From: Bacillota bacterium
Lineage (GTDB): Bacteria > Bacillota > Clostridia > Christensenellales > SZUA-584
Length of the DNA stretch: 24,232 bases
Assembly (NCBI GenBank): GCA_023399095.1
Contig: JAEWQS010000060.1
Location: 1 to 24,232 of the forward strand
Direction of reading: 5' to 3'
Made by a program: the position numbers and the translations under genes. The notes under the pieces are model-generated. The model saw nothing but the letters and a program-made list of their open reading frames with translations. It ran no database searches and had not been told where the DNA came from. Positions 1 to 7,616 of the stretch are shown here, one piece after another (position 1 is the first letter of the stretch; each line of letters begins with the position of its first letter).

Positions 1-230
1 TCCACGTTGGGTATCATCAGACTGTCAACGAGCGTCGTTTCCGCTGTTTCGACTCCGGCAGACACTGCCGCCTTCACAGCCGCCACATCTCCGCTGACAA
101 GCACGATATATTTACCCGCACAGACCGTTTGCGCTGTCACCAGCGACACCTGCGCGGTTTTCAGCATCGCGTCTCCCGCGAGCACTCCGAGAGGAATGCT
201 CAAGACTTCAACCATGCCCAATGCATTCAT
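1..230 (-). CDS. pduT: PduT-like BMC shell protein (N-terminal part, cut by window edge)
   Basis: Seen: 76 residues of a BMC-domain protein that runs off the left edge. It begins MNALGMVEVLSIPLG and continues through GDAMLKTAQVSL, the usual start of a BMC fold. Cys37 in the segment QTVCAGKY lies where PduT carries the cysteine (near residue 38) that holds a [4Fe-4S] cluster at the pore of the trimer. Start: the ATG is preceded by AGGAGG, which overlaps the stop of the PduS-like gene upstream. Known: PduT is a tandem-BMC trimer that works with PduS to pass electrons across the shell. Inferred: the adjacent PduS-like gene supports this pairing. The second BMC domain is outside the window, so tandem architecture is not proven. 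Further shell genes probably follow to the left. Confidence 0.85.
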   Translation of the reverse strand, partial: MNALGMVEVLSIPLGVLAGDAMLKTAQVSLVTAQTVCAGKYIVLVSGDVAAVKAAVSAGVETAETTLVDSLMIPNV

Positions 231-243
231 GCGTGTTTTCCTC

Positions 244-1563
244 CTAAGCCTTTATCTCAATGCAGCCGCGCGCAATTCTCACAACAGTACCGCCGATGCT
301 TGCATGAACAGCCGCGCCCAGCGCGTTTTCGGGTATCCTGCCAATGAGATCGCCGCGTTTGACCGCATCTCCGACAGCCACCACCGGCTCCGCGGGTTTG
401 CCCGCGTGCATCTGCAGCGGTATGCTCACACGCTTCGTTTCTATCCTGTCGCTCACAAACGGAGCGGGCACATCATATGCGCTGAGCCCCATTCTCGCGA
501 TTAGCCTGCCCGTGGGCACGCGCTTTAAGCGCAGCGCCGAGTCGGTCACGATTCGCTCCTCCGGCTGCGGGCGCACGCCCGCTTTTAACAGCTTCGTCTT
601 GAACTCCGTCATCATCGCGGATGGGTTTAGCCCAAAGTTGCATGCGTAATTGGTACACAGCCCGCAGCTTGAACATGCCAGCAGGCCGTTAACATCACCG
701 ATCAGCCTTGCGTCACCCATCGCCGCCGCTCTCATCACCTTGTGCGGCTGCACGTTCAGCCCCAGCGCGTTGCGCGGACACAGCTGTGTGCACTGGCTGC
801 ACTGGCAGCAGACAGCCTGCGCCAGCTTCGCTTGACGCTCAAGCGGCATTGTCTGCTGCACGACGAGCGGATGCGAGCGTTTGAATACCAGTATGCCGCC
901 TGTCGTCTTGGTCACAGGCACAATCCAGTTTTCCTCAAGGCGTCCCATGCAAGGGCCGCCGATAATCAGCGCGTAATCCTGTTCGCCGCCGTTAAACCCC
1001 GCCAGCTTTAAGAGCGGCTTCATTGGTGTGCCGATGGGAACAGACAGCGTCACAGGATTATCAACATCGCCGCCGATCGTGAGAACCTTGTCTGTCACGG
1101 GTTTGCCGTCGATGGCATCAGCGATGTTTGCGAGCGTTGCGACATTTAAGACCACGCAGTTTAGATCCAGCGGCAGCTTCGCGCTAGGCACCACGCGCTC
1201 CGTGATGTCGTATATCAACGACTTTTCATCCCCCGCGGGGTAATAACTTTTCATCAAATGCAGACGAATGTGTTTCTTATCCCCGATAGCGCGTTTGAGT
1301 GACTGGGCAGCCTCATGGTAGTGCGATTTTGTCGCGATCACGCCGAGCTTTGCCCCCACAGCGCTCATCGCCGCTTCCATGCCGCTCACGATGCGGTCTG
1401 CCTGAGCCTGCATCAGCGTCTGATCCACGCGCAGAAGCGGTTCACATTCCGCACCGTTCGCAATCACAATAGCCGCCATGCAATTGAGCTTTATATGTGT
1501 CGGAAAGCCCGCGCCGCCCGCGCCGACAACTCCCGCGCTTTTTACCAGTTCAACAACTTCCAT
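244..1563 (-). CDS. pduS: PduS-like flavin/iron-sulfur electron-transfer protein of a BMC
   Basis: Seen: 439 residues with the RnfC/Nqo1-like layout of PduS. A glycine-rich nucleotide/flavin site is at residues 10-20 (SAGVVGAGGAGFP). There are two ferredoxin-type clusters: Cys252-x2-Cys255-x2-Cys258-x3-Cys262 followed by Pro, and Cys297-x2-Cys300-x2-Cys303-x4-Cys308. A C-terminal barrel-sandwich-like segment covers roughly residues 370-439. Length fits the family. Known: PduS is a flavoprotein that uses NADH and reduces cobalamin in propanediol metabolosomes; homologues also occur in BMCs without B12 enzymes. Context: no B12-dependent enzyme is visible in this operon, so a role in moving electrons from internal NADH through PduT is more likely here than cobalamin reduction. 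That is inference. Its stop overlaps the ribosome binding site of the PduT-like gene. Confidence 0.9.
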   Translation of the reverse strand: MEVVELVKSAGVVGAGGAGFPTHIKLNCMAAIVIANGAECEPLLRVDQTLMQAQADRIVSGMEAAMSAVGAKLGVIATKSHYHEAAQSLKRAIGDKKHIRLHLMKSYYPAGDEKSLIYDITERVVPSAKLPLDLNCVVLNVATLANIADAIDGKPVTDKVLTIGGDVDNPVTLSVPIGTPMKPLLKLAGFNGGEQDYALIIGGPCMGRLEENWIVPVTKTTGGILVFKRSHPLVVQQTMPLERQAKLAQAVCCQCSQCTQLCPRNALGLNVQPHKVMRAAAMGDARLIGDVNGLLACSSCGLCTNYACNFGLNPSAMMTEFKTKLLKAGVRPQPEERIVTDSALRLKRVPTGRLIARMGLSAYDVPAPFVSDRIETKRVSIPLQMHAGKPAEPVVAVGDAVKRGDLIGRIPENALGAAVHASIGGTVVRIARGCIEIKA

Positions 1564-1589
1564 TTCTATTCCCTTCGGATGTCCGAATG

Positions 1590-3038
1590 TTAAACGATCC
1601 TGAAATCACCTGCGAGCACACAACGGCGCTGACGCGTGAACGACCTCGGTGTCGTGATACCCTCTCCTGTTGGCGTGGCGATCGTGAGTGTGGTGCAGCC
1701 TTCTCCGCCGAAGCCAAGTCCCGCGAGCGACGACGCGTTTTTCACGAATATCGTCGTGTTCATGCCGCGCGCCGCAAACGAGAGGTTGTGCACGTTAGTG
1801 GAGTGGATCATCGCCGAGTGCTTGCAGTTCTGCTCTGCCCGGTACGCTTCTTCCACAGCTTCCTCAATGATGTACACACGCGCGATGCCCAGCACCGGCA
1901 TCAGCATTTCCACCATAATGAACGGGTGGTTTTTATCCACCTCTGCGATAATCAGACGCGGATTGCCGCTAAAAGATACGCCGCTGTCGCGAAGTATCAC
2001 AGCCGCGTCGCGGCCCACATATTTGCGGTTAATCACATATTTACCGTCTTTATTGATCAACGTGGTCGCCAACACCTTCTCGATGTCCGCGCCGCTGATG
2101 CGGTAAGCGCCGTGCTTTTCCATCTCTGCCATCAATTCATCCACGATGGACGCGAACGCGAACACTTCTTTTTCCGCGATGCAGAGCACGTTGTTGTCAA
2201 AGCTCGCGCCGTCCACAATCTTTTTGGCTGCACCCTGTATATCTGCCGTATCGTCCACGATCACGGGCGGATTGCCCGGGCCCGCAGCGATAACTTTCTT
2301 TCCTGTTTTCATGGCCACATTGACGACCGCTTCGCCGCCCGTGATGGACAGCAGAGGAATATCCTTGTGTGTCATAATGGCCTGGCCGCTTTCCAGCGTG
2401 GGTTCTTTGACTGTCGTCACGAGCGTCGCCGGGCCGCCTGACGATACGATGGCTTCGTTCATAAGGCGCATTGTCTCCTGAGACGCGCGCTTTGCCGCCG
2501 GATGCGGATTGAATACCACCGCGTTGCCTGCGGCGATCATCGTGATGCTGTTGTTGATGACCGTCGATGTCGGATTGGTAGACGGCGTGATAGAGCCAAT
2601 CACGCCAAACGGCGCCTGCTCGATAATTGTCATGCCATTGTCGCCCGTAAAGGCCTGTGTGTACAGATCCTCAATGCCCGGCGTTTTTCTTGCCGAAAGC
2701 AGGTTTTTTTGTACCTTATCGGCCACGCGCCCATAGCCCGTTTCTTCATTCGCGAGCTTCGCCAAATATTCGGCGTTATCGATACCCGCTTTGCGCATGG
2801 CGGCGACCAGCTCGCCGCGCTGCTCCAACGACATCTCCGCAAGCTGCTTTTGTGCCGCTTTGGCATTGCGAATGGCTTCTTCTGCCGTGTCGCACAGCCA
2901 GCGTGATGTTGCGGCAGGAGCCGCCTGAACGGCACTTACAGCCGACTCTGTTCTGACCGCGCTTGTATTTAATTTGCCTGACAGCTCACGGACGATATCA
3001 TCGGTGATCTGACGAATCTGCTGCTCTGTCAATGCCAT
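1590..3038 (-). CDS. pduP: CoA-acylating aldehyde dehydrogenase of a metabolosome (PduP/EutE family)
   Basis: Converts a short aldehyde, NAD+ and CoA to acyl-CoA and NADH. Seen: 482 residues. The N-terminal amphipathic helix at residues 4-21 (EQQIRQITDDIVREL) looks like a PduP encapsulation peptide and is followed by an Ala-rich linker to about residue 45. The nucleotide-binding segment GSITPSTNPT is at 148-157, the catalytic Cys286 sits in NNVLCIAEKE, and the C-terminus RRCVLAGDFRIV is typical of PduP. Start: ATG with AGAGG about nine bases upstream, 13 bases after the EutN-like stop. Context: it lies next to PduL and shell genes and shares its helix pattern with the tail of the aldolase at 13466-13516. 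Inferred substrate: acetaldehyde or 2-(methylthio)acetaldehyde released by that aldolase. Propionaldehyde or lactaldehyde cannot be excluded from sequence. Confidence 0.95.
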   Translation of the reverse strand: MALTEQQIRQITDDIVRELSGKLNTSAVRTESAVSAVQAAPAATSRWLCDTAEEAIRNAKAAQKQLAEMSLEQRGELVAAMRKAGIDNAEYLAKLANEETGYGRVADKVQKNLLSARKTPGIEDLYTQAFTGDNGMTIIEQAPFGVIGSITPSTNPTSTVINNSITMIAAGNAVVFNPHPAAKRASQETMRLMNEAIVSSGGPATLVTTVKEPTLESGQAIMTHKDIPLLSITGGEAVVNVAMKTGKKVIAAGPGNPPVIVDDTADIQGAAKKIVDGASFDNNVLCIAEKEVFAFASIVDELMAEMEKHGAYRISGADIEKVLATTLINKDGKYVINRKYVGRDAAVILRDSGVSFSGNPRLIIAEVDKNHPFIMVEMLMPVLGIARVYIIEEAVEEAYRAEQNCKHSAMIHSTNVHNLSFAARGMNTTIFVKNASSLAGLGFGGEGCTTLTIATPTGEGITTPRSFTRQRRCVLAGDFRIV

Positions 3039-3051
3039 ATCTTTCTACCTC

Positions 3052-3366
3052 TTATTCCTGTTCCGTTTCCATGGGAAACTTATTGAATATCTGTTTGCCT
3101 TTAAAATCCACAGTATCGATGATCGCCACGATTGTCGAATCAACAGGCCGTCCTTCGGTGGCGGTTGTCTGGCGCGAAGAGCTGCCGCCCACGACCATCA
3201 CAACCTCGCCCTCACCCGCGCCCACTGTATCGATACTCACGACAGGTGCACCCTGTTCCTCAAACGTATCGATGTTGATAGGCACAACAATGAGGAGCTT
3301 GTAGCCCGAAAGCTTATCCGATTTTGTCGTGCTGACGACGTTTCCTCTCACTCTGCCTAAGATCAT
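3052..3366 (-). CDS. pduN: BMC vertex protein, EutN/CcmL family (BMC-P pentamer)
   Basis: Seen: 104 residues beginning MILGRVRGNVVSTTKSDKL, a typical EutN/CcmL opening, with a small beta-barrel composition and the conserved segment VSIDTVGAGEGEVVMVVGGSS near residues 43-63. The size fits the family. Known: these proteins form pentamers that cap the twelve vertices of the icosahedral shell. This is the only vertex protein in the window. Start: ATG one base after the PduL stop (TAG-T-ATG) with AAAGGAG inside the end of pduL, so translation is probably coupled. The symbol follows the Pdu naming of the neighbours; eutN would be equally fair. Confidence 0.93.
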   Translation of the reverse strand: MILGRVRGNVVSTTKSDKLSGYKLLIVVPINIDTFEEQGAPVVSIDTVGAGEGEVVMVVGGSSSRQTTATEGRPVDSTIVAIIDTVDFKGKQIFNKFPMETEQE

Positions 3367-3367
3367 A

Positions 3368-4219
3368 CTATCTCCTTTGAAGCTCTATACCCAGTTCCCA
3401 AGCCGCATCTTTCGCGAGCGGCGTGATGATATCATTCTGATCGTGTGGCAAAGACGTCTGCCCTGCGGCATGCGCCGCTTTTACATCATCTTCCGTGATC
3501 AGTCTGCGTTCCTTCTTCGTTGTGACAGGCTTTACAATCGTACCCATAGTGCTTACTGATGCTTGTGCTTTCTGCGGCTGCTCCGCTTGCTTGGCAATCT
3601 TACACAGTGCGCCATCTATGAGACCCGCCGCATTGGCTTCGTCCTTGTCGATATGCGCTTCCAGCTCATGCCCTTCGCCGCAGCGGACGACGACATTGTT
3701 AAACACCGTATCGCGGATGCCCTGTGCATGCAGTGAAACCGTGTCCCCGTTGCTAAGACCATAAGCTTTCGCCTGATCGGCTGACATGTGCAGATGGCGT
3801 GCCGCCACCATAATGCCGCGCTCCAGCGTGACCTTTGCGTCACCGTTGCTGATCACGCCGCCCGGTGTCCCGGTTGAGTCGCCCGACATGCGCACCATGG
3901 GCGTGATACGCAGCTTGACCATTTCGGTCATAGAAAGCTCAATCTGCGTTTCCTTTCGCACCGGCCCGACAACACGCAAAATCAGCTTGCCCTTGGGCGT
4001 TTCCAGCGTGACGCGTTCTTCACAGGCATACTGCCCGGGCTGCGCAAGATCCCTCAGCTTTTTAAGCTGATAACCCGCTCCGAAGAGCTGCTCCAAGTCC
4101 TTTTGGCTTAAGTGGATATGTCTGTTTGATGAGTTGACCGGCACGATGAGCTCACCGCTTTTCGCTAGCTCGGTTAGCACGATGCGTTCCACCAATGTCC
4201 TTAAGGCTTTCTCGTTCAT
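3368..4219 (-). CDS. pduL: PduL phosphotransacylase with EutQ-like C-terminal extension
   Basis: Moves the acyl group from CoA to phosphate, recycling CoA inside the shell and making acyl-phosphate for ATP synthesis. Seen: 283 residues from the chosen start MNEKALRTLVERIVL, whose helix looks like the PduL encapsulation peptide. Both family motifs with metal-ligand histidines are present: NRHIHLS near residue 31 and AARHLHMS in the second half. After about residue 212 comes a linker and then a 45-residue segment starting RLITEDDVKAAHAAG and containing ITPLAKDAAWELGI, which resembles the N-terminus of EutQ. Ordinary PduL is about 210 residues. Start: an in-frame ATG at 4267 would add 16 residues, but it lies in the loop of a hairpin and lacks the family's N-terminus. 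The ATG at 4219 has AGAGG upstream and fits better. Confidence 0.93.
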   Translation of the reverse strand: MNEKALRTLVERIVLTELAKSGELIVPVNSSNRHIHLSQKDLEQLFGAGYQLKKLRDLAQPGQYACEERVTLETPKGKLILRVVGPVRKETQIELSMTEMVKLRITPMVRMSGDSTGTPGGVISNGDAKVTLERGIMVAARHLHMSADQAKAYGLSNGDTVSLHAQGIRDTVFNNVVVRCGEGHELEAHIDKDEANAAGLIDGALCKIAKQAEQPQKAQASVSTMGTIVKPVTTKKERRLITEDDVKAAHAAGQTSLPHDQNDIITPLAKDAAWELGIELQRR

Positions 4220-4234
4220 AATATCCTCTGTTAT

Positions 4235-4278
4235 GCCGCCACGAGCCATTGGAGGAGGAACCTTCATCTCGTGGCGGC
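4235..4278 (-). promoter_or_regulatory. Intercistronic hairpin between mtnA and pduL
   Basis: Perfect 11-bp GC-rich inverted repeat (GCCGCCACGAG at 4235-4245 pairing with 4268-4278) with a 22-base loop. It sits in the 69-base gap between the MtnA stop and the PduL start, ending about ten bases before the PduL ribosome binding site. No U-run follows on the minus strand, so it is not a standard terminator. An mRNA stability or processing element separating the sugar-activation genes from the shell genes is the most likely role (inference). Confidence 0.6.
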
Positions 4279-4288
4279 GGTAGCAGTC

Positions 4289-5371
4289 TTACTTCTTCGC
4301 GTTCTTCTTTTTCTCAAATATCTCTTTGAGACTCTCGTTATACGGAGGACGGGCAATGCCGTATTCCGTGATGATACCTGTGATCAACTCATTGTCCGCA
4401 AAGTCGAAAGCGGGGTTGTATACATTCACGCCCTCGGGCGCCATACGCTTGCTGTACCACATCTCTGTCACCTCATGCGCCGGACGCTCCTCGATCGGAA
4501 TGTCTTCGCCCTTTTCGGTTTCCATATCAATGGTGGATGTCGGGGCACATACATAGAAGGGAACACCGTAGTATTTGGCGAGTATCGCCACACCCGAGGT
4601 GCCGATCTTGTTGCACGCGTCGCCGTTGGCCGCCACGCGGTCACAACCGACAAATATCGCCTGCACCCAGCCGTTTTTCATCACCTGAGAGGCCATATTG
4701 TCGCAGATCACCGTGGTATCGATGCCGTGCGAGTACAGCTCGAAAGCGCTTAAACGTGCGCCCTGCAGCAGCGGACGTGTCTCGTCTGTGAACACCTTGA
4801 ATTTGTAGCCCTTTTCGGCTCCCAGATGAATGGGCGCAAGCGCCGTGCCGTATTTCGCTGTCGCGAGCTGTCCCGCATTGCAGTGCGTCAATATGCCGTC
4901 GCCGTCCTTGATCAGTGAAAGGCCGAATTCGCCAATCGTTTTGCAGACCCAGATGTCTTCTTCCTTGATCTCCACAGCTTCGTCGTGAAGAAGTGCCTTG
5001 ATGTCGGCAACGGATTTGTCCTTGTTATCCAGCACCACCCGCTCCATGCGGTCGAGCGCCCAGAAAAGGTTGACCGCAGTCGGCCTAGACGATGCGAGAT
5101 AATCCTTTGCCTTTTTGAACTCCGCATAGAAAGCGTTGTATTCCGCCGCTTCTATGCGGCTGGCCGCCACATAGACGCCGATGGCCGCAGCCACGCCGAT
5201 GGCGGGTGCGCCGCGCACCTTGAGCAAATAGATCGCATCCCATATATCCTTAATGTCGGTCAGAGACAGTATCTCAACGTGATTTGGCAATTGAGTCTGG
5301 TCGATGATGACGAGCGCGCCCTTTTCTTCGTCCAGCGCGACTGTCTCATAGTTCATAATGTTTTCAGCCAT
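4289..5371 (-). CDS. mtnA: S-methyl-5-thioribose-1-phosphate isomerase family (also 5-deoxyribose-1-phosphate)
   Basis: Isomerises the aldose 1-phosphate to the ketose 1-phosphate (MTR-1-P to MTRu-1-P; in the DHAP shunt also 5-deoxyribose-1-P to 5-deoxyribulose-1-P). Seen: 360 residues of the MtnA/eIF2B-alpha fold. RGAPAIGVAAAIG at 53-65 is the sugar-phosphate-binding segment, Cys164 in ILTHCNAG and Asp244 in GCDRVAANGD are the catalytic pair, and KIGTSGVAILAKYYGVPFY follows. Start: ATG with AGGAGG five bases upstream; the 12-base gap after mtnK suggests coupling. No encapsulation-like helix is seen at either end, so it is probably cytosolic. The other aerobic methionine-salvage genes (mtnB, mtnC/W/X, mtnD) are not in this window, which argues for a shunt rather than methionine recovery. 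Ribose-1,5-bisphosphate isomerase is a less likely alternative. Confidence 0.93.
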   Translation of the reverse strand: MAENIMNYETVALDEEKGALVIIDQTQLPNHVEILSLTDIKDIWDAIYLLKVRGAPAIGVAAAIGVYVAASRIEAAEYNAFYAEFKKAKDYLASSRPTAVNLFWALDRMERVVLDNKDKSVADIKALLHDEAVEIKEEDIWVCKTIGEFGLSLIKDGDGILTHCNAGQLATAKYGTALAPIHLGAEKGYKFKVFTDETRPLLQGARLSAFELYSHGIDTTVICDNMASQVMKNGWVQAIFVGCDRVAANGDACNKIGTSGVAILAKYYGVPFYVCAPTSTIDMETEKGEDIPIEERPAHEVTEMWYSKRMAPEGVNVYNPAFDFADNELITGIITEYGIARPPYNESLKEIFEKKKNAKK

Positions 5372-5383
5372 GGTTTCCTCCTG

Positions 5384-6595
5384 TTACTTCGCCGCTTCCG
5401 TGGCACGCTTGAGCGCCGCCACAAAATCCGCGCCTGTCTTGTATGTCGTGCGGTTCATGATGATATCCTTTGCGCAAAGAATGTTCACGCGCTCCGCATA
5501 AGCTCTTTTTTCGGGATTAGCGATGGTGGTCACATCCTTCACCTGCGCCATGCCGACCGTCCGCCGAATCAGCTCTGTGCCCGCAAATGCGGCAGTATCG
5601 GCAAGTATGGTATCAAGATAGTATTCCTTGAAGCCTTCGGTCTTCGCCATCACATCCGTCACACATTCATCGAAGCACACAAGGAACTTCTTGATGAACA
5701 GATCGATGGTTTCCGCCGTGGCTTTCAGCACCCAGTCGCAGAATGCCGTCGCGCCTGCCGCGTTACCGTTGTCCCATGCAAAGAACAGGTTCGCGACGAC
5801 GTTGCCGATGTCATAGCCCATGGGGCCGTAAAACGCGAACTCGGGGTCGAACACACGCGTGCTGTCCGGTTTGACAAATATCGAGCCCGTGTGCAAATCG
5901 CCGTGTATCAATGCCTGCGCGTTGTTCATAAACTCAAACTTAATCTTCGCGATTTCCAGTTGCAGCGCTTTGTCGTCATAGAGCTGCTCTTTGACAAAAT
6001 CCGCGTTCTTCTCGAACACGATATTGCGCTTGTTGACGTCGTTGTATGGTTCTGTAAGCACGAGGTCTTCGGAAATCTCGCAGAGTTCAGGGTTGATAAA
6101 GCTTTTTACGAGCGCCTTCTTTTCCTTGTGCTCCATGACGACATCCGACGTTTTGAGCAGCGTATTCACAAGATACGTGGAAATATCATCCGCAAAGCGC
6201 GGGAACATCTTGTGGCTCATCAGCGCATAGCGCATCAGCTCATGATCCGACAAATCCTCCATGGCGCAAGCGCACATAATGGTGTCGTACTTATAGATCT
6301 TGGGCACCAAACCCGGTGCATATTTGTCCTGAATCTGAAGAATCTCGGATTCAATGCGGTTTCTGTCCGTCGAGACCTTCATTTCTGCGGAGATCCTCAG
6401 CGATTCTCCGGCCTGCTTGACGATCACAGATTTATCTGTGCCTTCTTCTTTCACGCGGAACACGTAATTGAGATTGCCGTCGCCGATCTCCTTGACGGTG
6501 AGCTTAGCATCGGCATCAAAGAAATTGATCTTTTCCTTGACGTATTCAATAACGTCCGCTTCCTTCATAAGAAAATAGTTATCAAAACGAGACAT
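5384..6595 (-). CDS. mtnK: 5-methylthioribose kinase family (possible 5-deoxyribose kinase)
   Basis: Phosphorylates the anomeric hydroxyl of 5-methylthioribose, or in bifunctional shunts 5-deoxyribose, using ATP in the cytosol. Seen: 403 residues of the aminoglycoside-phosphotransferase/MtnK fold, about the usual family length. Motifs in order: EIGDGNLNYVFRV (36-48, nucleotide loop), VIVKQA (57-62), MEDLSDHE (112-119, hinge), HGDLHTGSIF (231-240, catalytic loop) and DPEFAFYGP (250-258, metal binding). The C-terminal segment ELIRRTVGMAQV also matches MtnK. Start: ATG with GAGG about ten bases upstream. Neighbours are a sugar permease upstream and mtnA downstream, giving import, phosphorylation and isomerisation in order. 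Sequence does not separate methylthioribose from 5-deoxyribose specificity. Confidence 0.93.
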   Translation of the reverse strand: MSRFDNYFLMKEADVIEYVKEKINFFDADAKLTVKEIGDGNLNYVFRVKEEGTDKSVIVKQAGESLRISAEMKVSTDRNRIESEILQIQDKYAPGLVPKIYKYDTIMCACAMEDLSDHELMRYALMSHKMFPRFADDISTYLVNTLLKTSDVVMEHKEKKALVKSFINPELCEISEDLVLTEPYNDVNKRNIVFEKNADFVKEQLYDDKALQLEIAKIKFEFMNNAQALIHGDLHTGSIFVKPDSTRVFDPEFAFYGPMGYDIGNVVANLFFAWDNGNAAGATAFCDWVLKATAETIDLFIKKFLVCFDECVTDVMAKTEGFKEYYLDTILADTAAFAGTELIRRTVGMAQVKDVTTIANPEKRAYAERVNILCAKDIIMNRTTYKTGADFVAALKRATEAAK

Positions 6596-6615
6596 GATTG
6601 CATTACCTCACAAGC

Positions 6616-7614
6616 TTATTTTTTACGTGCATAGTTGAGGGCCAGCGCGATCGCAAGCACAGCGCCTTTGAAGATGTTGACCGCGTAGTACGGCACGGAT
6701 GCCATGATAAGGCCATTTTCAAGAACGCCGATGAGTATCGCACCGGCAAGCGTACCTAAGGCATTAGGCTTGCCCACGCCCGCCACCGACATACCGATAT
6801 GTGCCGCGGCCACCGAACCCATCAAGTAAGTAGAACCTGAGTTGATCTGTGCGTTGCCCACGCGTGCGCCGATCAGCATGCCGCCGATGGCAGCGAGTAT
6901 TGTGGACATCAGATAAGCCAGCGCGCGGTATTTGTTGACGTTGATACCCGAAAGTCTGGCCGCTTCGGGGTTGCCACCTACCGCATACATGTATCGGCCG
7001 TGCTTTGTGTACGTAAGGAACAGGAACACAATCAGCACCAGCACCAGCATGACAATGATGATCCACGGCTCTTTGCCGATTTCTCTGAAGAAGTCGGGCA
7101 CCTTTCCTATAGCTGCTGTGCCGTCGGGACGCATCATGTTTTCGTTGATAGCGCCGCCGCCTGCGTATGTCATCGCCACACCTTCGAACATGAACATCGT
7201 GGACAATGTTGCGAGCATATCCGGAATCTTAAGCTTCACAATCAGCAGCGCGTTGATACCGGCGATAACCGTGCAGATGACGATCGTCAGCAGTATGGCG
7301 AGCAGCGAGTTGCCCACGTTGTCACCGAATGAGTACCACACAAAGAACGTCATGCAGACTGTGTTGGCAAAAGTCGCAGTGGAACCGACCGACAGGTCAA
7401 GACCGTTGACCGTCAGCGAAATCGTCATGCCTGTGGCAATAACGGTCACAATGCAGACGGCCCGGATAATCGTGATCATATTCGCGGCCGACATAAATGT
7501 TGGCATCGTGAATGAGAACACGAGTACCATCACAGCGATGGTCAGCAGCGTTCCCCACTTTGTAATGAAGTCCATAACCGAGGGCTTCTTAACGGTGTTT
7601 GTAGCATTACCCAT
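6616..7614 (-). CDS. Ribose/sugar ABC transporter permease (RbsC-like)
   Basis: Seen: 332 residues rich in membrane helices, about ten predicted by eye, starting around residue 16. The family segments MTISLTVNGLDLSVGS (near 63-78) and YAVGGNPEAARLSGINV (middle loop, the ATPase coupling helix region) are present. Length fits RbsC-type permeases. Known: a dimer forms the channel of a CUT2 sugar importer with the double ATPase next door. Start: ATG two bases after the ATPase stop. Context between the ATPase gene and mtnK suggests the imported sugar is the MtnK substrate, 5-methylthioribose or 5-deoxyribose (inference). Confidence 0.93.
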   Translation of the reverse strand: MGNATNTVKKPSVMDFITKWGTLLTIAVMVLVFSFTMPTFMSAANMITIIRAVCIVTVIATGMTISLTVNGLDLSVGSTATFANTVCMTFFVWYSFGDNVGNSLLAILLTIVICTVIAGINALLIVKLKIPDMLATLSTMFMFEGVAMTYAGGGAINENMMRPDGTAAIGKVPDFFREIGKEPWIIIVMLVLVLIVFLFLTYTKHGRYMYAVGGNPEAARLSGINVNKYRALAYLMSTILAAIGGMLIGARVGNAQINSGSTYLMGSVAAAHIGMSVAGVGKPNALGTLAGAILIGVLENGLIMASVPYYAVNIFKGAVLAIALALNYARKK

Positions 7615-7616
7615 GT

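Noticed and set aside
1497..2441. Plus-strand open frame opposite pduP and the end of pduS
   Set aside because: Antisense shadow: strongly biased composition and no family match, while the minus strand carries complete PduP and PduS.
4985..6634. Long open frame (549 codons) on the plus strand opposite mtnK and part of mtnA
   Set aside because: Its sequence has no recognisable domain and is rich in His, Arg and Cys, as antisense frames of a gene are. The minus-strand MtnK frame has full family motifs and a ribosome binding site.
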